A stretch of 14,374 nt of DNA from Chloroflexota bacterium (GCA_022564695.1 JADFKX010000039.1:1-14374), one strand, 5' to 3'; counted from the stretch's first letter, positions 7,240 to 13,859 are shown. Made by a program: numbers and translations. The notes: generated by a model from the sequence alone, not told the origin.

Positions 7240-8093
7240 GGTTCGTCAAGATGCAGGGCACGGGGAACGACTTCCTGCTGGTACAGGCGAAGGACGAGCA
7301 GCGGGACTGGGGCGCGCTGGCGCGGGCGATGTGCGAACGCCACTACGGCGCGGGTGCGGACGGCCTGATGCTGGTGCTGCCCTCGCAGGGGGCGGACGTG
7401 CGGATGCGGCTGTTCAACGCCGATGGATCGGAGGCGGAGGTGAGCGGCAACGGGGTGCGCTGTTTGGTGAAGTACGCCGTGGAGCGCGGCCTGGCGCGGC
7501 CGCGGGACGGTCGCCTACGGGTGGAGGTCGCCTCGGGGGTGCTGGAGGCGGAGGTGATCGGCGATGGGAAGCAGGTGGAGCAGGTGCGTCTCTCGATGGG
7601 GGCGCCGCGGTTTGCCGCGAAAGAGGTGCCGGTGCTGACGGAGATGGCGCCGCCGATTCTGGAGATGCCGCTGGACGTGGCAGGGCGGATGCTGGCGGTG
7701 ACCTGCCTTTCGATGGGCAACCCCCACGCGGTGCTGTTCCTGGACGGGCCGGTGGATGAGTACCCGCTGGAGGAGGTTGGCCCGAAGGTGGAGCGCCACC
7801 CGGCGTTCCCGGCCAGGGTGAACTTTGGGGTGGCGCGGGTGCACGGCCGCGAACGGATGGAGCTGCGGGTGTGGGAGCGTGGGGTGGGGGAGACGCTGGC
7901 CTGCGGGAGCGGCTCCAGCGCGGCGATGGTAGCGGCGCGGCTGAAGGGGCTGGTAGGGGACACAGTTGACATAAAGCAACCAGGGGGACGGCTGACCGTG
8001 GATTGGGACGGTAGGGGAGAGGTATACCTGACGGGGCCGGCGGGTTTCGTGTTCGAGGGCGAGTGGCCGGACTCCGCAACGAGTTCAGAGTGA
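7236..8093 (+). CDS. dapF: Diaminopimelate epimerase
   Basis: Converts LL- to meso-diaminopimelate by a two-cysteine, cofactor-free mechanism. 285 residues. Start GTG 7236 sits on the miaA stop (GTGA). Seen: opening FVKMQGTGNDFLL, RLFNADGSEAEVSGNGVRC with active-site Cys76, GNPHAVLF, and ETLACGSGSSAAM with the second active-site Cys223. Both catalytic cysteines are present. The usual 'ACGTGA' reads ACGSGS here. The last residues (SATSSE) and the stop abut a dispersed-repeat-like sequence, so the extreme C-terminus may have been changed by it. dapL downstream supplies the LL-DAP substrate, giving a two-step route to meso-DAP for lysine and, if made, peptidoglycan. Confidence 0.96.
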   Translation: MRFVKMQGTGNDFLLVQAKDEQRDWGALARAMCERHYGAGADGLMLVLPSQGADVRMRLFNADGSEAEVSGNGVRCLVKYAVERGLARPRDGRLRVEVASGVLEAEVIGDGKQVEQVRLSMGAPRFAAKEVPVLTEMAPPILEMPLDVAGRMLAVTCLSMGNPHAVLFLDGPVDEYPLEEVGPKVERHPAFPARVNFGVARVHGRERMELRVWERGVGETLACGSGSSAAMVAARLKGLVGDTVDIKQPGGRLTVDWDGRGEVYLTGPAGFVFEGEWPDSATSSE

Positions 8094-8114
8094 CTTTTCG
8101 ACAGGCTCAGGGTG
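8094..8114 (+). repeat. Dispersed-repeat-like core (TTCGACAGGCTCAGGGTG)
   Basis: Directly after the dapF stop lies a sequence with the core TCGACAGGCTCAGGGTG. I recognise near-identical forms as interspersed repeats scattered through many unrelated bacterial genomes. There is only one copy in this window, so its repeat nature rests on memory rather than on evidence here. Confidence 0.45.
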
Positions 8115-8196
8115 GGCGGTGGCGTCTGCGCCCACGGCGCGTGGATAGTGTAGGATAGTCTGCGCCATGGAGCCGCGAGGGAGATGGAGACCGCGC

Positions 8197-8244
8197 ACTG
8201 AAGTACGCGGCTTGTTAATAGGAGCCGCCGACTTCAGTCGGCGG
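8197..8244 (+). repeat. Interlocking hairpins in the dapL leader (attenuator or REP-like element)
   Basis: Arms 8197-8212 and 8223-8238 are inverted repeats, complementary at 14 of 16 positions, flanking the loop TGTTAATAGG. The right arm also takes part in a second, mutually exclusive hairpin: CCGCCGAC (8225-8232), loop TTCA, then the perfect complement GTCGGCGG (8237-8244). The structure ends 13 bases before the dapL ATG and overlaps its only weak G-rich ribosome-binding candidate (GGCGGGG, 8240-8246). It could be an attenuator or translational switch, or a REP-like palindrome that has landed here. No U-tract follows. Confidence 0.55.
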
Positions 8245-8257
8245 GGTTGCTGACCCG

Positions 8258-9418
8258 ATGAACTTCGCTAGGCGTATCGAGAAGCTGCCGCCGTACCTGT
8301 TCGCGGAGATCAGCCGCAAGATCGCGGAGAAGCGGTCGCAGGGGGTGGACGTCATCTCGCTGGCGATCGGCGACCCGGACCTGCCGACGCCGGAGCACCT
8401 GATCGAATCGCTGCGGGAAGCCTCGCTCGACGTTGCCAACCACCGCTATCCGGAGACCGTGGGGCTGCTGGAGCTGCGGGAGGCGATCGCCCGCTGGTAC
8501 GAGCGCCGGTTCGGGGTTTCGCTGGACCCGCAGCGGGAGGTGCTGCCGCTGATCGGCTCCAAGGAGGGGATAGGTCACATCGCGCTGTGTTTCGTCGACC
8601 CCGGCGACGTGGCGCTGGTGCCGGACCCGGGCTACCCCGTGTACGCGGTGGGCACGATGTTCGCCGGTGGCGAGGCGTACTACCTGCCGCTGCGGGAGGA
8701 GAACGGCTTCCTGCCGGACCTGGAGGCGGTGCCGCCAGATGTCCTACGCAAGGCGAAGGCGCTGTGGCTGAACTACCCGAACAACCCCACGGGCGCGGTG
8801 GCAGACCTGGCGTTCTTCGAGCGGGCGGCAGCGTTCGCGCGAGAGCATGGGCTGGCGGTGCTGCACGACGGCCCGTACTCCGAGGTGGCGTTCGACGGCT
8901 ACCGGCCGCCCAGTTTCCTAGAGGCAGAGGGTGCGCGCGAGGTGGGGATCGAGTTCCATTCGCTCTCCAAGTCGTACAACATGACCGGCTGGCGAGTAGC
9001 GATGGCGGTAGGGAACGCGGAGATCATCGACGCCCTGATGCGGGTGAAGTCCAACCTGGACTCCGGCATACCGCAGGCGATCCAGCGAATGGCGATCGCG
9101 GCGCTGGACGGCCCCCAGGAGTGCATCGAGGAGCACAACCTTGTCTACCAGCGGCGGCGTGACCGGCTGGTGTCGGCGCTACGGGGTCTGGGGCTGCGGG
9201 TGAGCCCGCCCAAGGCCAGCCTCTACGTCTGGGCGCGGGTGCCGGACGGTACGAGCAGCGTGCAGTACGCGACCCGGCTGCTGGACGAGGCTGGCGTGGT
9301 GGTAACGCCGGGCATCGGCTATGGCCCCAGCGGCGAGGGGTATGTGCGGCTGTCGCTCACGATACCGGACGAGCAGCTGGAGGAGGGCGTGCGCCGCCTC
9401 GAGGCGCTGCGGTTGTAG
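8258..9418 (+). CDS. dapL: LL-diaminopimelate aminotransferase (class I PLP enzyme)
   Basis: Likely makes LL-diaminopimelate from tetrahydrodipicolinate and glutamate in one step, bypassing the acylated intermediates. 386 residues, fold-type I aminotransferase. Motifs: opening FARRIEKLPPYLFAEISRK, LAIGDPDLPTPEHLI (substrate-gate region), GSKEGIGHIALCFVDPGD (PLP phosphate), NYPNNPTGA, DGPYSEVAFDGY (Asp204 and Tyr207 at the PLP ring), the Schiff-base Lys238 in HSLSKSYNMTGWR, Arg246, and a C-terminal VRLSLT carboxylate-binding Arg. General aspartate or alanine aminotransferases share the fold. The DapL call rests on the N-terminal and SKSYNMTGWR pattern plus the adjacent dapF. A 164-base leader with unusual hairpins precedes it. 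It ends six bases from the convergent dehydrogenase gene. Confidence 0.88.
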   Translation: MNFARRIEKLPPYLFAEISRKIAEKRSQGVDVISLAIGDPDLPTPEHLIESLREASLDVANHRYPETVGLLELREAIARWYERRFGVSLDPQREVLPLIGSKEGIGHIALCFVDPGDVALVPDPGYPVYAVGTMFAGGEAYYLPLREENGFLPDLEAVPPDVLRKAKALWLNYPNNPTGAVADLAFFERAAAFAREHGLAVLHDGPYSEVAFDGYRPPSFLEAEGAREVGIEFHSLSKSYNMTGWRVAMAVGNAEIIDALMRVKSNLDSGIPQAIQRMAIAALDGPQECIEEHNLVYQRRRDRLVSALRGLGLRVSPPKASLYVWARVPDGTSSVQYATRLLDEAGVVVTPGIGYGPSGEGYVRLSLTIPDEQLEEGVRRLEALRL

Positions 9419-9424
9419 GCTGAT

Positions 9425-10447
9425 CTAGCTTGCCGTGGTCAGCTTGCCGGCTTGCTTGGGCGATATGTGGCCTGCCTCCAGCAGCCAGCGGATCGTGTCC
9501 GTGAAGGTGTCGCGAGGGTCGCGCGGTGCGTACCCCAGCTCCTCACGCGTGCGTGAATCGTCGTAGTGGGCCTCCAGGCTGAGGAAGTAGAAGCCCTCGA
9601 AGTTCAGCGGCAGGCGGAACGGCAGGACGCGCTGGGCGAGGTCGGCGAGGCGGCCTACCGGCATCAGGTAGCGAGCGGGCACTGTCCGTGTGGGGAGGTT
9701 GCGTCCGGTCACTTCTGCGAGCGCCAGGACGATCTGTTTCACGTCCATGTACGTTCCGGCAGCTAGATAGCGCCTCGGCCCGCGCCCGGCTTCCATCACC
9801 GCGGCGTGGACCTGCGCCACGTCTCTCACGTCGACGACCTGAAACCCGCCTGAGGGGAGCATCGGAAACTGCCCCTTGAGGACCGCTGCGGCCAGCCGGC
9901 TGGACTCCCCGAAGTGGGGGTCATGCGGGCCCCAGACCCCGGTGGGATACGTGATGACGATGGGGGCGGCGTCATCCTGGTACTTCCGCGCCACCTTCTC
10001 AGCCTCAGCCTTGGAGCCGATGTACGCGCCCTTTGGGGCTTTGACTGGCGAGTCGGTCGTGAGAACCTCGCCGTTAGGTGGCAGCAGCGCGCCGCCGGTG
10101 GAGACGTAGACGATGGGGTCCAACCCCAGCCGGACCGCCGTGCCGAGCACCAGGTCTGTGCCGCGGACGTTGGTTTCCCGAATGCGCTTCGCCTCGCGGC
10201 CGTCGAGGGAGTAGACGGCGGCGGCGTGGAGCACCGCCTGGCAGCCCTCCATCGCCCGCTCCACCGCATTCGCGTCCGTGATGTCGCCGACGATAGAGTC
10301 GACCTTACCCACCCCCAGCGGCTTCAGGGCGGGGGCGATCCGGTCCGGCGAGCGCACGAGCAGCCGCACGTCGTGTCCCTTCTCGATCAGCGCCGCGACC
10401 GTGTGTGAGCCCACGAAGCCGGTTCCGCCGGTGACGAGTACGCGCAT
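9425..10447 (-). CDS. Extended SDR: NAD(P)-dependent epimerase/dehydratase or reductase
   Basis: 340-residue extended short-chain dehydrogenase/reductase. It has the N-terminal Rossmann signature VTGGTGFVG (residues 5-13), a ribose/phosphate-contacting LVRSPDR, GDITD (adenine pocket), VLHAAAVYS, the catalytic Ser in YVSTGGA (Ser116), and YxxxK at Tyr142-Lys146 (AYIGSK). ITYPTGVWGPHD and VDVRDVAQVHAAVM complete the family core. Arg32 after strand 2 suggests NADP(H), but that is inference. It resembles dihydroflavonol-4-reductase/hopanoid-associated-type SDRs more than sugar epimerases, and the substrate is unknown. ATG 10447 has a good Shine-Dalgarno (AAGGAG, 7 bases upstream). It follows the UbiE and membrane-protein genes on the same strand, so a lipid or isoprenoid substrate is possible. 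Confidence 0.85.
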   Translation of the reverse strand: MRVLVTGGTGFVGSHTVAALIEKGHDVRLLVRSPDRIAPALKPLGVGKVDSIVGDITDANAVERAMEGCQAVLHAAAVYSLDGREAKRIRETNVRGTDLVLGTAVRLGLDPIVYVSTGGALLPPNGEVLTTDSPVKAPKGAYIGSKAEAEKVARKYQDDAAPIVITYPTGVWGPHDPHFGESSRLAAAVLKGQFPMLPSGGFQVVDVRDVAQVHAAVMEAGRGPRRYLAAGTYMDVKQIVLALAEVTGRNLPTRTVPARYLMPVGRLADLAQRVLPFRLPLNFEGFYFLSLEAHYDDSRTREELGYAPRDPRDTFTDTIRWLLEAGHISPKQAGKLTTAS

Positions 10448-10481
10448 GTAAGGTCTCCTTCACTAACAGTGCAATGGGGGC

Positions 10482-10487
10482 ATTATA
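10482..10487 (-). promoter_or_regulatory. Candidate -10 box for the SDR gene
   Basis: A perfect TATAAT on the minus strand sits 34 bases before the ATG, with the transcription start expected near 10475 and AAGGAG in between. I see no good -35 at 17-18 bases, so the match alone is suggestive. Confidence 0.35.
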
Positions 10488-10497
10488 ACGTATCGCT

Positions 10498-11274
10498 CTA
10501 GACGGCCCGCGCCAGCAGCGCGGCCCCGCTCGCCGTCACTACCGTTGCTGCCAACAGCATGAGCGCCCGCTCGTCGGTGGCGAGAGCCCAACGCTTGTCG
10601 ATCGTCTCTGTCGTGCCGTCCGCGTAGGTGATGTGCCCTTCGATGCTTTGCACACGGCGGCGTATGGCGCGGACGCGGGAGCTGAGCGTGCGTTGGGCGA
10701 GGCTGAGGGCGAAGGCGGCGGCAGCCCCGGCGGCAGCCGCCGGTTCGAGCCGTTCGGCGCTTGCCCAGTAGGCGGTGAGCAGGGGAAAGGCGCCCCAAGC
10801 CAGGGCGAACCAGAAGTCGGAGTGGAAGCGGCCGCCGAACAGCTCCAGGTTGTAAGCGATGAGGATGAAGGCGCCGAAGACGACGAACGCCAGCAGCCAG
10901 GGCGAGACCACCACCGCGCCCAGCAGCCCCAGGCCCACCGCGCCGACAAGAGCGATCGCTGTCAGGAGTATGAGGACGGACGAGGGGATGCGGGTGCGCA
11001 GGGGCCGGCCGTTCAGCTCGTCGAGGGCGTGGGCGGCGACGCCGACGCCAAGGAAGAAGGCGAGGAGGGTGGCGGCGAGCCGGTCGTAGTGGAGGGTGGG
11101 GGCGAGGGCGGCGCCGAGGACGACGTAGCTCAGGTGCCAGAGCGTGTAGGGAGGATGGAGCAGGGTGACGTAGTCTCGCCAGGCGCCGAGATCAAGGGCG
11201 TAGAAGGCCGGTCGTCCCTCGGGTTCGGCCGCGGCTCTGGGCGTCGTGGCTTCGAGCCTGCGTACGGTTTTCAT
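10498..11274 (-). CDS. Polytopic membrane protein, possibly divergent UbiA-type prenyltransferase
   Basis: 258 residues starting at ATG 11274, which overlaps the stop of the upstream methyltransferase (ATGA). The frame is open further upstream, but that stretch is the methyltransferase gene itself. A cytosolic ~40-residue N-tail is followed by about seven hydrophobic segments, near residues 46-62, 66-84, 98-120, 122-142, 153-171, 177-193 and 236-256. The motif 'AHALDELNGRPL' (81-92) after the second segment sits where UbiA enzymes carry NDxxDxxxD, and YNLELFGGRFHSD (141-153) might replace part of the second acidic motif. Neither is canonical. A basic stretch (~200-228) separates the last segments. 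The coupling to a UbiE-like methylase favours a quinone or isoprenoid role, but the family is uncertain and it may be inactive or a different enzyme. Confidence 0.6.
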   Translation of the reverse strand: MKTVRRLEATTPRAAAEPEGRPAFYALDLGAWRDYVTLLHPPYTLWHLSYVVLGAALAPTLHYDRLAATLLAFFLGVGVAAHALDELNGRPLRTRIPSSVLILLTAIALVGAVGLGLLGAVVVSPWLLAFVVFGAFILIAYNLELFGGRFHSDFWFALAWGAFPLLTAYWASAERLEPAAAAGAAAAFALSLAQRTLSSRVRAIRRRVQSIEGHITYADGTTETIDKRWALATDERALMLLAATVVTASGAALLARAV

Positions 11275-12011
11275 CCCCTCTTCGTCCCCCAGATGACGAT
11301 GGCGCCGCCCAGAGAGAGGCGTCTGGCAGCGACGTTGGAGAAGCCGCAGTCGCGCCACAGTTGGAGCAACCGCTCCTCAGGCCAGCGGCGGTAGAAGCCG
11401 CGGATGCTGGGGCCGAGGAAGGCGCCGACGCGGCGCCAGGCGGGGGAGAGGAGAGCGCCGCCCAGGGGAAGCGCGATGGCTGTATAAAGCCGCCAGAGGG
11501 GGTGGGCGAGGCCGGAGGGGACGGCGAAGTCCAGGGAGGCCATCGTACCGCCCGGCTTGAGGACGCGCGCCAGCTCGGCGAGGGTGGAGGGGACGTCGGC
11601 AACGTAGCGCAGCAGATAGGTGAAGACGACCGCGTCGAAGGTCGCGTCCGCGAAGGGGATCGCTTCCGCCGTGCACTCCGCGAGGTCCAGGCGAGTCGCT
11701 ACGCTGTCCGCGCGGCGCGCCGCGGCCTGAAGCATCGGTCGGGTGATGTCGGCGGCCGTCACCCGCACGCCGTCGCGCCGGCAGAGGCGCAGGGCGATGG
11801 CGCCGGTGCCGGTGGCCATGTCGAGGACTCGCGCCCCCGGCGGCAGGTCAAGCCGGGAGAGCAGGAAGTCGTGCCAGCGGGAGTACTGGAGGAGGCTGAG
11901 GAGCTGGGCGGGACGGTCGTAGTTGTCGGCGATGGGCGAGAAGATGCGGCGTGGGGTGTCGGGGCCGGCCGGCCGGCCCACCTCTGGTCCTGCATGAGCG
12001 GGAACAGGCAT
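11271..12011 (-). CDS. UbiE/MenG-type quinone C-methyltransferase
   Basis: 246-residue class I SAM-dependent methyltransferase. The N-terminal 'IFSPIADNYDRPAQLLSLLQYSRWHDFL' is the UbiE/COQ5/MenG family opener. SAM motif I is VLDMATGTGAIAL (62-74), motif II contains ADITRPML (Asp88), and the post-motif region reads AEAIPFADATFDAVV and ARVLKPGGTMASLDFA. The family C-terminus 'RRWPEERLLQLWRDCGFSNVAARRLSLGGAIVIWGTK' is present. It would methylate demethylmenaquinone (or a related quinone) as the last biosynthetic step. Chloroflexota generally use menaquinone, so MenG is likelier than UbiE. The first ~20 residues are Pro/Gly-rich and not family-like, so the true start could lie a little downstream; an AGAAGGG sits about 9 bases before ATG 12011. 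Co-transcribed with the overlapping membrane protein. Confidence 0.85.
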   Translation of the reverse strand: MPVPAHAGPEVGRPAGPDTPRRIFSPIADNYDRPAQLLSLLQYSRWHDFLLSRLDLPPGARVLDMATGTGAIALRLCRRDGVRVTAADITRPMLQAAARRADSVATRLDLAECTAEAIPFADATFDAVVFTYLLRYVADVPSTLAELARVLKPGGTMASLDFAVPSGLAHPLWRLYTAIALPLGGALLSPAWRRVGAFLGPSIRGFYRRWPEERLLQLWRDCGFSNVAARRLSLGGAIVIWGTKRG

Positions 12012-12090
12012 CCGGTGGCCCTTCTAGCGAGACGGGGGTGCTGGCCTGCCTACGCCGAGGCGCACACGTGCGGGCAGGCAGGCGCGACCC

Positions 12091-12096
12091 ATTGTA
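12091..12096 (-). promoter_or_regulatory. Candidate -10 for the UbiE-like gene in the divergent intergenic region
   Basis: TACAAT on the minus strand (5/6 match), about 80 bases before ATG 12011, with no clear -35. The leader between them contains an 8-base inverted repeat (12044-12051 with 12076-12083). Confidence 0.3.
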
Positions 12097-12123
12097 GCAC
12101 GCACAGGGAGCCCGCCTGCGGTC

Positions 12124-12129
12124 TATACT
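12124..12129 (+). promoter_or_regulatory. Candidate -10 for hflX
   Basis: TATACT (5/6 match) with the start expected near 12136, directly on the GGGAGGTG ribosome-binding sequence (12135-12142). The -35 region is weak. Confidence 0.3.
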
Positions 12130-12201
12130 GATACGGGAGGTGAAGTAGAGATAGCACGCAGGCTACACAAGACGAAGGAGCCCCAGGAGCGGGCGTTCCT
12201 G

Positions 12202-13344
12202 GTGGCCGCCGAGGTCAAGCGCGGCGACGGACGGGCCGGCAGGTCAGCCGACGTTCGGCGCTGGAGTACGCAGGCCTCGCTGGATGAGCTGGCTCTTCTG
12301 GCCGACACCGCGGGGGCGCGGGTAGTGGGTTACGCCCTGCAGCGGCTGGATCGGCCCAACCGGGCGACGTACATCGGCCGGGGCAAGGTGCAGGAGATCG
12401 CCTCGCAACAGGGCTCGCTGGATTACACCACCGTCATCTTCGACGACGAGCTATCGCCATCCCAGCAGCGGACGCTTGAGAAGGAGCTGGAGGTGAAGGT
12501 GCTGGACCGCACGGCGCTGATCCTGGACATCTTCGCCCAGCACGCGCGCACTAGGGAGGGCCGGTTGCAGGTGGAGCTTGCCCAGCACGTATACATCCTG
12601 CCGCGGCTGCGAGGCCAGTGGTCTCACCTGGAGCGGCTGGAGGGTCGAATCGGCACGCGCGGGCCGGGCGAGACGCAGCTGGAGACGGACCGGCGGCTGA
12701 TCCGTAACCGGATATCGGGGCTGAAGCGGCAGATCGAGCAGGTCCGGCGGCAGAGGGCGCTGCACCGTCGCCAGCGGGCGAGGCAGGGGATGCCGGTGAT
12801 CTCGCTGGTGGGCTACACGAACGCGGGCAAGAGCACGCTAATGCGGACGTTCTCAGGGGCGGACGTGCTAGTGGAGGATCGGCTGTTCGCCACTCTGGAC
12901 CCGGTGACGCGTCGGGTGAGGCTGCCATCGGGGAACATGGTATTGCTAACGGATACGGTGGGGTTCATCCAGAAGCTGCCGACGCAGTTGGTGGCGGCGT
13001 TTAGGGCCACGCTGGAGGAGATGACGGAGGCGACGCTGATGCTGCACGTGGTGGACGTAACGCATCCGGACGCCGTGCAACAGGCCGAGACGGTGGTGGC
13101 GACGCTGGCAGAACTGGAGCTGGCGGGGAAGCCGCTGCTGACGGTGCTCAACAAGGCTGATCTCCTCATCGACGGGAAAGGCGACTCGCTGGAGGAGGTG
13201 CTGGAGGCGGAGGGGGCGCAGGCGTTGCTGGAGCCGTGGGGAGCCGATGCGCTGGTGATCTCGGCGGCGAAGGGGTGGGGGATGGAGGAGATGGGACGGC
13301 GGCTGGAGGCGTCGCTGGCGGAGGCGGCTTCGCCTGCGGGCTGA
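12202..13344 (+). CDS. hflX: GTPase HflX (ribosome-associated)
   Basis: Ribosome-binding GTPase that splits stalled or heat-damaged 70S ribosomes. 380 residues from the only standard start, GTG 12202. The HflX N-terminal domain shows ATYIGRGKVQEI and VIFDDELSPSQQRTLE, then the RTALILDIFAQHARTREGRLQVELAQ helix and GPGETQLETDRR (154-165). The G domain follows: G1 GYTNAGKS (204-211), G2 FATLDP (229-234), G3 DTVGF (251-255), G4 NKAD and G5 SAAKG. Family similarity (KEPQERAFLV, the first beta strand) clearly continues upstream of the GTG in the same open frame, back to codon ATA 12151. That codon is preceded by GGGAGGTG, but the upstream frame has no ATG, GTG or TTG. The real start may be ATA 12151 (17 residues longer), or an ATG altered by mutation or sequencing error. 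Confidence 0.92.
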   Translation: MAAEVKRGDGRAGRSADVRRWSTQASLDELALLADTAGARVVGYALQRLDRPNRATYIGRGKVQEIASQQGSLDYTTVIFDDELSPSQQRTLEKELEVKVLDRTALILDIFAQHARTREGRLQVELAQHVYILPRLRGQWSHLERLEGRIGTRGPGETQLETDRRLIRNRISGLKRQIEQVRRQRALHRRQRARQGMPVISLVGYTNAGKSTLMRTFSGADVLVEDRLFATLDPVTRRVRLPSGNMVLLTDTVGFIQKLPTQLVAAFRATLEEMTEATLMLHVVDVTHPDAVQQAETVVATLAELELAGKPLLTVLNKADLLIDGKGDSLEEVLEAEGAQALLEPWGADALVISAAKGWGMEEMGRRLEASLAEAASPAG

Positions 13345-13440
13345 GCGAGGCCGGGAAGAGTCCGAGCCACCGACTGCAGGAGATGGCAGGGACGAGATAG
13401 GCGGGGGATCGACGAACAATCGCTGAAAATAGCCGGCGGC

Positions 13441-13464
13441 CTATATTGACACACATCGATATAG
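13441..13464. promoter_or_regulatory. Putative ArsR operator (palindrome over the promoter)
   Basis: Perfect outer inverted repeat CTATAT (13441-13446) / ATATAG (13459-13464), with an inner ATTGAC...ATCGAT pseudo-dyad. AT-rich palindromes of this size with TGA/TCG half-sites are typical of ArsR/SmtB operators. It covers the -35 box and most of the spacer, so bound repressor would block RNA polymerase and release on arsenite. No protein-binding evidence is available. Confidence 0.65.
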
Positions 13465-13481
13465 CCTCTAAGATGAGGCCA
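13446..13481 (+). promoter_or_regulatory. arsR promoter, leaderless transcript
   Basis: Consensus TTGACA (13446-13451), a 17-base spacer and TAAGAT (13469-13474, 4/6). Counting seven bases from the -10 places +1 exactly on the A of the arsR ATG (13481). No Shine-Dalgarno precedes the ATG. Confidence 0.65.
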
Positions 13482-13843
13482 TGGCTACTGAAACGAAGGT
13501 CATCAACGAGGCGGAGAGCTGCTGCGGGATAGAGCCGGGCTCGATTCACGAGGCCGACGCGGCGCAGGATGGAGCCCTGGTCGATGCGGCAACGCTGTTC
13601 AAGGCGCTCTCGGACGAGACGCGCCTGCGAATCGTCCGCACGATGGTGCGGTCGAAGCACGAGCTGTGCGAGTGCAATATCGTGCCCTTGTTTGGGCTAT
13701 CGCAGTCCACGATCTCCTACCACCTGAAGGTGCTGCGCGAGGCGGGCATTGTGGAGTGCGAGAAGCGGGGGCTGTGGGCGTATTATCGGGTGAACACACG
13801 TGCCTTGATGGGCGCGGTGAAAACGCTGGCCGAGCTGGCATAA
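13481..13843 (+). CDS. arsR: ArsR-family arsenic-responsive repressor
   Basis: 120-residue winged-helix dimeric repressor, expected to leave its operator when As(III) or Sb(III) binds. The core KALSDETRLRIVRTMV (41-56) leads to ELCECNIV (61-68), the As(III)-binding Cys63-x-Cys65 seen as 'ELCVCDL' in classical ArsR. The recognition helix QSTISYHLKVLREAGIV (75-91) and wing KRGLWAYYRVN follow. A vicinal Cys14-Cys15 pair lies in the N-terminal extension and Cys93 in the wing strand. This combines features of the E. coli-type site and the Corynebacterium-type N-terminal CC site. Start ATG coincides with the predicted transcription start. It precedes arsM by 31 bases and probably controls both genes. 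Confidence 0.93.
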   Translation: MATETKVINEAESCCGIEPGSIHEADAAQDGALVDAATLFKALSDETRLRIVRTMVRSKHELCECNIVPLFGLSQSTISYHLKVLREAGIVECEKRGLWAYYRVNTRALMGAVKTLAELA

Positions 13844-13859
13844 ATCGAAGGGATTCGAT
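13844..13859 (+). repeat. arsR-arsM intercistronic hairpin/palindrome
   Basis: ATCGAA (13844-13849), loop GGGA, then the perfect complement TTCGAT (13854-13859), starting on the base after the arsR stop and ending one base before the AAGGAG ribosome-binding site of arsM. It may act as an mRNA hairpin tuning arsM translation, or as a second ArsR half-site pair, since ATCGA also occurs in the promoter operator. Not a terminator, because no T-run follows. Confidence 0.4.

Noticed and set aside
9405..9440. Possible bidirectional terminator between convergent dapL and the SDR gene
   Set aside because: Only six bases separate the stops and I find no stable stem followed by a T-run on either strand.
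10633..11394. 253-codon plus-strand frame opposite the membrane protein
   Set aside because: Gly/Glu/Arg-rich; the opposite strand has consistent transmembrane segments and ATGA coupling to the methyltransferase.
13315..13345. Short stem AGGCG/CGCCT at the hflX end as a terminator
   Set aside because: Five-base stem inside the coding end with no T-tract.
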